DNA from: Nelumbo lutea
Lineage: Eukaryota; Streptophyta; Magnoliopsida; Proteales; Nelumbonaceae
Direction: 5' to 3'
DNA length: 64,000 bases
Assembly: GCA_022828595.1 (NCBI GenBank)
Contig: JAKGHH010000002.1
Span: forward strand, 44,982,222-45,046,221
Shown: positions 34,601-46,600 of the stretch, one piece after another
Layout of the letters: the number at the start of each line of letters is the position of its first letter
Position numbering within the stretch: the stretch's first letter is position 1
Made by a program: the position numbers and the translations under genes
Notes under the pieces: model-generated
Told to the model about the DNA's origin: nothing
What the model saw: the letters and a program-made list of their open reading frames with translations, nothing else
Databases searched by the model: none

Positions 34601-37600
34601 GTCTTTGGATATTTTTAGAGATGTTCCTGGCATTGGTGATGAGTAAGTGGATGTACGTGACTGATTCTACTCCAGCTAAGTAGGTGGTCAGGCCATTGTG
34701 GTCCCGACCCTCTAGTGGTTTCATTAAACTTAACTTTGATGGTAGCAGTGAAGGCAATCCAGGTCCTTCTGGCATTGGGGGAGTTTCCAGGAAAGAAGAA
34801 GGAAATATCATTGCACTCCTCTCGGGCTCAATTGGTGAAAGGGATTCCTTAAATTGCTGCAAGAGTAGAGGTGTCTTGTAATTGGGCTAAAAGAGATGCA
34901 AATGCTGTTGCTGATACACTTGCTAAACAAGGGGTGGGAAGGAATGGGTTATTTTGGGTTGTACTGTAATATTTCTTTTGGGGAGGGTTAAGAGTGTTTA
35001 TCCCTCCCCCTTCTTTGTACTAAATTTCTTCTTTTAATAAAATTGGTTCTGTTATTGATAACAAAAAAACATTTTATTTGACAAGTAACTGAAGTTTTAT
35101 TAAAAATAAATAAAAGAGGAGAAAATACAACAAAGCAAGGGGAGGGGTAAAATCTCTTAACCCTCCCCAAGAGGAGAAAATACTCTCAGAACTCAGCATC
35201 CATGGCTTCCTCCAGCAATGACGGATGAAGTGCCGACCAAAATGCCTCTGAGGAGCGACCTCAGCTTCCCACTATCTGCATTGGACAGTTCACCATCCCC
35301 CTCTCTGCGGACGGAGTTCCCAGCCTGAACGTGCCTCAGATAGTGGCACCTGTGAACACTCCACTTCCTTCCACGATTGGAACAACCTTCACTGAACCCT
35401 CCATCGTTCCTCCGGTGACCAGCCAAAACCAGCTTGAAGACCTAATGCAATGCATGCGAGCTAATGCAAGTTCAAATGCAATAGTTCCAGCAGTTTCAAC
35501 TCTATCAGCAGCAAGTGCTGCATCAAGTTTCCCAGTATCAGTATCAACAGCAGTTTCCTCCATTGCCTCAGGCCCAACAGCCGCTCCCTCCTCGGCATCC
35601 GGCCACGCAGCAAGCCAAGCCTCGCCATCGGAACGAACGTCCTTCTCGCCGGGGAGAAACATCGGCATCATCTCACGACAGGAAGGAGAGACCAGCTACC
35701 ATTGCCTCTCAACCAGTTAGGCCTGTGTCACCTCAGCATTTGCAATTTGAGCTCCCGCTCTCCGAAAACCAGTTCGAGGTACTGGCCGCGGATTTCAGGC
35801 AAAGCCCCTCAATTTGTAGCTACCGGCAGCAGTCCGAGCCCCTCCCTGGGCCCATCGAGCTCAGTAACACAGAGGCCGATAGTACAAACGCCAAAACAGC
35901 AAAGAAGCAACGGAGGCATCATCGAGCTGCCACTCATGACCTGCCCGAGCTCGGGGGGCATGGCCGGGTCAGCCTTTCCGAGCTCCAGCAGCAGAGAGGA
36001 CGGACTACACGCCCTTGAACGTGAAGCGGGCCGAGATCCTTATGGCGATCAAGGGCGCCCCGTATGTGAAGTGGCCACCTCGGCTGAAGGCGGATCCTAG
36101 TGTAAGAAATAAGAGTTTGTATTGTAATTTCCATAAAGACCACGGTCATAGCACCGAAAATTGTAAAAACCTCTGTGACGAGATAGAGGAGCTCATCTGT
36201 CGTGGATACTTAAGAAATTTTGTATAAAATAATAATAATAATAAAGCAGGTCGGCATGGGGAGCAGAGAAGAGATGCTCCCGAATCCAGCAGGCAAGCAT
36301 AGCAGCCGCAGAGGCAGCCCCCTGAAGAAAGACCAGTTTGGGGAACTATTCATGTGATCGTCGGAGGTTCGATCGTCGCGGGCTGCACCTCGGACATCAG
36401 CTCGCGAGGCCGCCAGGGAAGAGCAGAATCCCCCAAAGCGGCCAAGGACGAAAGACTCGATCTTCTTCACAGAAAACGATAAGTGCGGGGTCCACTACCC
36501 CCATGATGACGCACTCGTCATAAAGATAAAGATTAATGACTTTGAAGTCAGGCGTGTCCTCGTCGTCTCGGGTGGCTCGACAGATATCCTTTTCAAAGCA
36601 GCATTTGACAACCTTTAGCTCCGGGAGAGCGATCTCAAGCCTACAAGCACTCCCTTGGTAGGTTTCAACGAAGAGGAAGTCAGGCCCTTGGGAAGAGTCA
36701 CCGTACCTGTGGAGGTCGGCACCTGGCCTAGCATGGTAAGGCTCAACCGTGATTTCTTGGTGGTCACGACTCCCTCCCAGTACAATGCCATAGTAGGTCG
36801 GCCCATCACCCACGCCTTATGTGCGGTGGTCTCCACCTACTATCTGGCGATGAAGTTCCCTACGGATTTCGGAGTTGGAGTGGCGCAAGGTGATCAACTT
36901 AAGTCCTGCAAGTGCTACGTCGCCACCCTCAAAGGAAAAGCCAAGGTGGTAGACGACCTCGAGCTGGAGCGACCTGCGGAGCAGTGCGAGGAGCAAGCTG
37001 CACCCACAGAAGAGACTGTCTCCATCCCGGCATCGACAGAAGACCCAACTTGGACACTTCAGATCAACGCTTCTATTGAGGAGCCTCTGCGATCCCAACT
37101 AGTAAGTTTCTTACTTGAAAATTTAGATGTTTTTGCATGGTCCGCAGCAGAGATGCCCGACATAGACCCTAGCATCATAACTCACAAGCTTAATACTCCT
37201 GTAGTTAGGCCCGTTAGACAAAAGAAACACAACTTAGCCCCAGAAAGATGGAGAGCAGTTGACGAGGAGGTTGGGAAGCTCCTCGTAGCTGACTTTATCA
37301 GAGAGGTCCATTACCCGAGCCGGGTGGCCAACCCCGTTCTAGTAAAAAAGGCTAACGGTAAATGGCGCATGTGCGTCGATTATACCGACCTGAACTGAGC
37401 TTGCCCAAAAGACTGCTTCCCACTCCCCATGATTGATTGTCTGGTGGTAGCGACCTCAGGGCATGAGTTGTTGAGTTTTTTAGACGCCTATTCGAGCTAC
37501 AACCAGATCAGGATGGACCCAGTTGACGAATAAAAGACTGCCTTCATAACCGAGCTTGGCCTGTACTGTTACAAGGTCATGCCCTTTGGGTTAAAAAATG

Positions 37601-40600
37601 CTGGGGCAACCTTTCAGAGACTTATAAATAAATTATTTGAGCCATTGATTGGCAGAAAAATAGAATGTTATGTAGACGACATGGTCGTCAAAACCCAATT
37701 TTCACATGATTTAATACAAGACTTGCATTCAATTTTTGAAATTCTGCGTAAATTTAACATGAAATTGAACCCGAATAAGTGCGTCTTCGGTGTCACCTCG
37801 GGTAAATTCCTAGGGTACATCGTTAACCGGCACGACATTGAGGCTAACCCGAATAAAATTAAGGCTATCATAGATATGAGACCACCCCGAAAATTGAAGG
37901 AGGTTCAGAGGTTGAACGACCGCATAGCCGCTCTGAGCCACTTCATGTCCAAATCGGCAGATCGCTGCTTGCCTTTCTTTAAGGAAATTAAAAGCAAAGG
38001 CTTTGAGTGGACCGAAGAGTGCCAGTTCGCGTTCGACAAGCTCAAAAGGTACCTCGCCAGTATAGCGGTCTTAACCCGACCCGAGGGTGATGTTTTGGAG
38101 CTGTACCTCTCGGCAAGTGACGAGGTGGTTAGCTCGGTACTGATAAAAGAGGTAGATCGGGTCCAACAACCTATTTACTATGTTAGCAAAGTGTTGTAGG
38201 GAGCTGAGACGAGATACCCGGAGATCGAAAAATTGGCGTACGCACTAGTCATTGCAGCTCGAAAGCTTCGTCCGTACTTTCAAGCTCATACTGTTGTCAT
38301 CCTCATCAATAAGCCTCTGAGGCAAGTCTTTCTCAAGCCTGAGGTCTCTGGTAGGTTGAAGTGGGCCATTGAGCTCAGCGAGTACGATCTCCAATACAAG
38401 CCGCGAACTACTATCAAGGCCCAAGCCTTGGCAGACTTTGTCGCGAAATGCACTTTCAACTCCGAAGTCCCCAGGCCGGTTGAACACGAGGCCCCCAGTT
38501 CGGGCGAACCCGAGGTTCCCAGGCCAGTTAAGCTCGAGCACCGTGAAGTAGCAACCAGTACGACATCCCTCCTAGTTAGACTAAGCGCGAACTGGGATGA
38601 GGAGCCCTGGATCCTTCACGGAGATGGCTCGTCAAACCAGCATGGGTGGAGATGGAATCGTTCTGTACGGGCCAAGCAGTGTGAAACTGGAGTATGCACT
38701 ATGTCTGGGTTCTCTTTTCTCATAACCTCCTTTATTAAGGATCTCTTCCTCACATTACCCTCTCACATTCCAGCTTACAATCTTCATTGCTTCAATCCTT
38801 TACACCCCTAGCCTCTAGCTCTAACTACCTGCTTCCCTTTCTTTCACTAAACTCCTTATCCCTTTCCTCATCCATTCTTAATAAAAAAAAAAAAAAAATT
38901 ATGGCTATATTTTGAGGAGCTATAGGCTTTGGAGATTCTACTAGGACTGAACCTTTTAGCAATGCTACAAGGCTCTAAAACCCTTCATTACGAAGTGTTT
39001 GAGTGAAAGGGGATTCAAAGGTAGTTGTGGACTGGCTTAAAACAACAGTTCTGGTTCTAGGATTTATAGATATAAGATGACAGAAACTATGTAACTGGCT
39101 AGGGAGTTGAAGAACAATTTTTTGTATGGGCACAAGGAACTCTAATGACTAATGGCCTAACAGATTACCTTGCTAGGCAGGGGGTGAACAGAAGTAACTT
39201 ATATTGGGGGATTATTCCCCATCCAGGCTGAATGTAATTATAATAAACAAGCTACAATGGAATCTGTGTAGCTGGAGTTAGCCTTAAATTCACAAAGTTT
39301 CTGGTTAACAATAAAAAAAAGTTGGAAGACATACCGCCAAGATGTTAAATTTCGTGCTTTTCTATCCAAGTGGATGTTTTCCAAGGCATCTGAGGCTCGG
39401 ATTACATCCTCTGAGATTTCATCGTTATCATATCTCCAGTTGTATTCATCCTTCCCATACCCTGGCATGGAGGAACCTGTTCTCCTATCTGGAATTCTAG
39501 AAAAGCTCAGGCAAGAAAAATTGCAACCAAGCACACAACAAAATGGAAAAATGATCAATAGTTCACTACTTACCAGATGTTTGGGAAACAGGAATTGGCC
39601 TAGCATAAAAGTGAGATGGAACATATAAATAGGAGTCAAAGAAACAATAGTGGGGAGAGTTTAATTTCATGAATTGGGTCTATAATGGCAATAGAAGCTT
39701 TTATCATACCTCCCAAGTGGTGGTAATCCTCCAGCAACAGATGATGATGATGATGGTCTTCGGATGTTCCTGAATTCTAGATTGGACAAGGACTCTGTTT
39801 CTGGACTGATTATTTTCCTACCAGTAGCCCTTGCTTGAGATAAGTTCTGTGCAACAAATAAATAATTAAGCTTTAAACAAGAATTGTGTAGCAATTTATA
39901 ATGTAATATGAAGTTAAATCTCTTAAGGCAAACCAACCAGCTACATATAATATTTTTTTTGACAAGTAAATAAAAACTTTCATTAAATCAGAAAAAGGTT
40001 ACAATCTGATGGGTGATGAGTCATCACCCAGATACAAAACAGATTGAAAATTCAAAGTAAATTTTCCACATTACATATTTTAAAACCCAAAACCTCCCCC
40101 AACTTATTCCCCAAGTCCTCCTTATCAATTTGCCCAACTCTGGAAGAACCAAGATCAAATCTGCCACAGATTTGCTAACAGCAGCTACTGTCCTGTCCAT
40201 ACTGCAAGCTTTATCCTGAAATATTCTTCTATTCCCTTATATGCAAGGAACACTTGGTGGAAGAAAAATGGCAAAAGCAGTTGGTATTTAATAATATGTT
40301 TTCCTTGGTAACCAGTATCTCATTGTGTTCATGTTTAAAAATGCATGTCAAGAAAAGGCTTTATTGGATGAGAATTTCCCATGCCATTCAAATACACCAG
40401 AGTTACACATGCCTGGACACAGATATAGGTGACACGTGTCAATAAGAAAGATTCTGTACACCAAATCTGCAAGCATGGTTTAAAATGTCCATAAAAATTA
40501 CTAACATTTGAAACACTGACATTTGAAACCTTAGCCACTAGTAACTCCTCCATTAAAAATTACTAAAAGAATTCTTCCATGAATAAAACCATAAAATCAA

Positions 40601-43600
40601 TCAAAGGAAAATATAGTATTACAGATATACCAAGGAAAGAATTTTATCAGTTAGAACAACTTCCTTTATTAATGTTGAAAAGAGAATACCTCCCACATAT
40701 ACATTAGTCAAGCACAAAGGCAGGCAAACAGTTTCATTTCAATACAAGGTATCAAGGGAGAATACCTCCCACACATACATTAGTATATTACCACTGTGGT
40801 TGAAACCCTGTATGATCATGTATTAATAACAGACTGAAAAGAACAAGGAATAACCTATTGGCAACCTTAAGTCTAATAAAATATTAAAATGCCACCAATC
40901 ATCACAGCAAAAGCATAGTGGCAGAGGAGATGGGGCCACGTTTTGTAGTTAAATATGACAGTGAACACATTCTGGGCATCTCTTACTTGGGAAATGAGGT
41001 GATCAATAGTTGGAATTTCCTATAAATATGCAGAAATGTAATTTGGCAATAAGTAGCCTCCTGGGAATATCTCCCCCAAAATCAGTCGTTGGAGCTGAGG
41101 GATGTCTTGGGCCATAAGCTGGACAATTGACCAATCAAGTAATCTTGATATGTCTTTGGGTGGTAATCCTAAGTCCACTAGCTTTTGGGACACTGTTATA
41201 AAGAAATCCGAAAAAAAACTGGGTCAGTGGAAGAAAAACCCCATCTCTAAAGGAGGGAGACTCACCCTTATAAAGGCTTCTCTCCCTAATTGATTAATGA
41301 ATGAGATCAGGGAGATCTCTTTGGACCTAGAAGAAAAACAGCCTTTTGAGAAGAAATGACTGTTTAGAAAAGTTGCAAAAGTTCAAAAGAAAGTAGCAGT
41401 AATCAGAGTTCAAGAGGAGAGAAGAAGAAGAAGAAGAAGGTGGCGGCAACTTGGGTTCAGAGAGAGAGACTTTTGAACATAATCTCTTCACTTACTCCCT
41501 TAATTCAATTTCATTAAGTTAAACTTTAGTAATTTACAGAGAAGACCCTAGTTGGGCAGAAATGTAAAAAGACATAACATAAGAAAGAATAAAGCCCAGA
41601 TTAAGGCCCATTACAGCAAAAAACATAAAAGATAAAAAAGGATAAACAGCCTATAGGCCATTCAACCCATCTTCTCTACACTCCCCCTCAAGCTGAGCAT
41701 AAATGTCAATCATGACAAGCTTGCCAATACCATGCTGAAGTTTAACTTCGGGAATGCCCTTGGTGAGGAAATCAGCTAATTGTCCTTCAGAGGTGATGAA
41801 AGGTACACACTTCTCCAGAAGCCATTCTTTCTCGAATGAAGTGTTTGTCAACTTCAATATGCTTAGTTTTGTCATGTTGCACTGGGTTGTGAGCAATGTT
41901 GATGGCGGCATGATTATCACAATATAACATCATTGGCTTATCATGCTTAATACCCAATTCCTCCACCAAGGATCTAAGCCACAATAGTTCAAAAACTCCA
42001 GGAGCCATGGCTCTGTATTCTGCTTCGACTGAAGATCGAGCAACAACTGATTGTTTCTTGCTTCTCCAAGAGACAATATTACCTACCACCAAGCTACAGT
42101 ACCCAAAGGTAAATCTTCTGTCATCAATGTTTCCGGCCTAGTCAGCATCTGTGTAGGCTTCAAGTTTCATATGGCCATGCTTAGCAAATAGAATTCCCTT
42201 TCCAGTGGAGCCCTTCAAATAACACAGAATCCACTTTGTTGTTGCAATGTGAGCATACGTGGGAACATGCATGAACTGACTGATGCAGCTGACAACATAT
42301 GCAATGTCTGGCCGAGTCATGCATAAATAAAGAAGTTTTCCAAGTAGTCTCTGAAAGACTCCCTTATCTTCTAACAATATTCCATTTGAAGCAGAGTTTA
42401 TGGCTCATATCGATAGGAGTAGCAACTGGTCTAGCACCCATATTCCCTGTTTTAGAGAGCAAATCAAGAACATACTTTCTCTGAGAGATAAGGATCCCAT
42501 CCTTGGATCTAGCAACTTCTATGCCAAGAAAGCATCTCAATTCCCCCAGATCTTTGATCTCGAACTCTATATGAAGAAAAGATTTGAGATCATTAATCCC
42601 TGAGACATCATTACTAGTCACAACAATATCATCAACATACACAATCAGGTAAACGGCCAAGGATCCTCTCCTCTTCACAAAGAGGGTTTGATCAGACCGT
42701 GTCTATACATAGCCAAAGCTAACAAGAGCAGCCCTAAACCTTTCAAACCATGATCTAGGGGATTGTTCGAGTCCATAAAAAGATTTCTTCAACCTATAGA
42801 CCTTTCCTTTCATATTTGTTTCATACATCCCTAGAGGAAGAGAAGTCATCTTGGCAAGGGATGAAAATGGGGTCATTTCTGCTATGTTCTCAGGCCCAAA
42901 TGGAGTGGGTGACTCCCTTAGAGTTGAGATCTTTGCAGTTATGGAAGGAGTACAGAAAGCTAAGGAGTTGGACATCAGGAAACTCTTAATTGAAGGGGAT
43001 TCAGAGGTGGTGATAGGGTGGCTGATTAAAGATCACAATGGCTTATGGAAGTACAATAATGAGAGGAGGAAATTCAAGTGGCTGGTGCGGGAGATGGAAG
43101 TTAAGATACTTTGGGTTAAAAGATCGGCTAATTCCCTACTTGACGGTTTAGCTGGACAAGGGGCAGAAAGGGATTCACTTTTTTGGGCTAAGTTGAAGCT
43201 ATAGTGTGTTTTCTTTCTTTTTTTTCTTTTCTTGAGGTTCTTTGTTGCTCTTGGAAGATAAGCGTGTTTGCCTTCCTATTGTAAATCTTCTTTTGATGAG
43301 TTAATGAAAGTGTTATTGATCAAAAAAAAAAAAAAACAATGTTTTGATAGTTCACAAGACTCACAATGAAGACTGGACAAACTAATTCCCTTAAATAGTT
43401 CTGGGAATAAATGACTTAGTGCAGAAAAAAAAAGATGACCCAAACGAAAATGACATAACATGACTCGACCGATGGACTCTATAGATGTAGACCCAAAAGC
43501 AACTTTTTCAGGTTGTTCATGGCACTGTCCAAGAGTATCCAACAGATATATTCCATTCACCTCACGACCACTCCCAATCGCCTTCGGAGATTCTAGATCC

Positions 43601-46600
43601 TGAAAAACACAGTAGGAAGGGAAGAAAGTTACACAACAATTTAACGACTTAGTTAAGCTACTTACGGATAACAAGTTTGTATTTAGTCTGGGTACATGAA
43701 GAGCAGAAGGAAGAACATAGGAGTCTGTAGCCTTGAAGGTTCCCTTGCCGGAGATAGGAGCAAGAGAGCCATCGGCTAGGGTGATTTTGTCACGTCCAGA
43801 AAGTAAATCATATGAAACAAACAAAGTAGAAAGGATAGTCATATGATCAGAAGCACCAGAATCAATAATCCAAGGGATCCTACGATTACCTGAAATGGTT
43901 GCATGATTGGTAGAAACCCGTATACCTAAATGAGCAAATGCAGAAGAGGTTACACCTTCTAGGTGACTGATCATCTTCCCAAACTTCTCATATTCTGCCT
44001 TCATAGCTACTAACTACTCACTAGCCGTTATCTCTTAAGTTTGATATCTGTCACTATCTAGACCAGCAACAACATTGGCACTCCCTACCTTTATAATATC
44101 AGACTTCTTCTGGAACCGAAGTGGTAGGAGCTCAGGATGCAATTTCTAGCACCTGGCTTTAGTGTGTTTTGGCTTTTTACAATACTCACAGATAATCTCT
44201 TTCTTCCCTAAGCTACTTGGAGTCCCTACAACCCCCTTGGGTTTCACTCCCATATTAGCAAAGTGATCATTTAGACCAGCCCCTTGGACCTGGACAAGTC
44301 TTTTGCTTTCTTCACTACTTACCAAGGCATATGCTTGAGACAATGAGACACTATCGTTGGATAAAATATTTTGCTTTGTAATGTCGTACTATGGATTTAG
44401 CCCTATAAAGAACTCAAACACCCTATTTCTCTCAACCAGTTTTCTGTAAGCCTCGACATCATTAGTGGTGTCCCAGGCTACATCTTCTATCAAATCTATT
44501 TCTTGCCAAAAAGACTTCAATGTTGAGAAGTATACAACTAATGGTTTCTCCCCCTGTCACAAATTCTTCACATCACTTCTCAACTTGTAAACCCTGGCCA
44601 CATTTAATTTTTGGGAATAGGTTTTGTAAATAAACCCTATTCAATTCTAGGTTGAAGTAGAGAAGAAAAAAGGAAAGAGAAAGAAGAAGAAGAAGAAGAG
44701 TTCGGCCAGACTAGAAGAAAGTAAAAATCACCTCTCCTTAGCCGACCCACTTGTATTTATTCCAAATAATAGAGTTACAAGAAAGACCATATTGTCCCTC
44801 ATAAGAGATGGGACACATAACTTAAACTTAGATAAAATAGACATTTCACTCTCAATCAGATAAACCAAAATGACCAAAATACCCCTGATTTGAGTATTCT
44901 AACACTCCCCCACAAGATGGAGAGTATATGTCATATAGTCCCAGCTTGTTACAAATATAATCTACTCTGCCCCGAGACAATCCCTTTGTAAAGAGATCTG
45001 CCCAATGATTTCCTCAGCTCACATGAGATGTGGTTATCACTCCACTTATCACTTTCTCTCTTACGAAGTGACAATCAATCTCAATATGCTTAGTTCCCTC
45101 ATGGAAGACTGGGTTTGAAGAAATGTGAACAGCAGCTTGGTTATCACAGAATAGTTTCATGGGCTTATCAACTGAGAATCCCATCTCTTGTAGCAAGTTC
45201 TTCAACCATACTAGTTCACATGTGGTATGAGCCATAGCCCTGTATTCAGCTTCTGCACTACTCCTTGCCACCACTGTTTCTTGCTCTTCCAAGTTACAAG
45301 ATTGCCACCAAGGAAGGTACAATACCATGTAGTTGATCTCTTGTCTGATATAGAACCAGCCCAATCAGCATCTGTGTACCCTACTATCTCAAGGGTCCCT
45401 CCACTTCGGTATAGCAAACCACGACCTGGAGCACCCTTCAGGTACCTAACAATCCTCAGAACAGCTTCCGAATGAGGAACCCGAGGATTTTGCATAAACT
45501 GATTCACCATACTCACAACAAATGATATATCTGGTCGAGTAATGGTCAGGTAGTTCAACTTTCCCACCAACCTTATGTATCTTCCAGGATCATCAAACTC
45601 TTCACCTACATCCACACTCAACTTGGCATTGAGTTCCATAGGAGTCTCTACTGGTTTAGCACCTAACAACCTTGTTTCTTCAAGTAGATCAAGAACATAT
45701 TTTCTCTGACATAAGTTAATTCCATGTTTTGACCTTGCAACTTCTATTCCCAGGAAATACTTCAGCTTACCCAAACTTTTTGTATTGAAGTGGTCCTGTA
45801 AGAATTTCTTCAACCTGTCGATTCCGTTACTGTCACTCCCAGTTATGACAATATCATCCACATACACCACTAGCAAGATTTTCCCATCTTTTGAGTCATG
45901 GCTGAACACAGAATGGTCTACCTGACATTGTTTCATCCCAAGGCTTTCACCACTTCATTGAACCTGCCAAACCAAGCACGTGGAGATTGTTTCAGTCCAT
46001 AAATTGCCTTTTTGAGTCTACAAACCTTACTATCCTCCCCCTGAGCAACAAACCCTGGTGGTTGCTCCATATACACCTCCTCGATGAGATCACCATGTAG
46101 GAAGGCATTTTTTATGTCAAGTTGTACAAGAGGCCAATCATGCAATAGCAGCTACTGAAATCAACACCCAAAAAGAACCAATCTTAGCCACAGGAGAAAA
46201 TGTCTCCATATAGTCCACACCATACAGCTGAGAATATCCCTTGGCCACTAACCTGGCCTTCAATCGCTCCACACTGCCATCAGGAAGATACTTCACTGTG
46301 TAGACTCACTTACACCCAACAGCATGCTTACCAGGAGGAAGAGCAGTGAGTTCCCGCATGTGATTGTGTCGTAGAGCAGTGAGTTCCTCTTCCATGGCTT
46401 GCCGCCACCCTGGAGAGATAAGGGCTTCCTGGACAGTCTTGGGAATGGAAACAGATGAGATTAATGATATAAAATTGCAATGAGAAGCAGAAAGGTGAGC
46501 AATTGAAACATAGTTGGAAATAGGATGAGAAGTACAAGTACATTTACCTTTTCGCAGAGCAATAGGAAAATCAAGATCTAAGGGAGAAGAAGCAGTAGCA

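Noticed and set aside
35331..36018. Alternative-frame Ala/Ser- and Pro/Gln-rich reading frames as genes
   Set aside because: They are frames of the gypsy gag region, broken by frameshifts.
39335..39496. Simple TONNEAU1 exon starting at 39496 directly after the 39710-39846 exon
   Set aside because: It is in frame but lacks the PIPVSQTS segment. The 26-bp microexon plus the downstream acceptor gives the expected protein, so the simple form is treated as a possible minor isoform.
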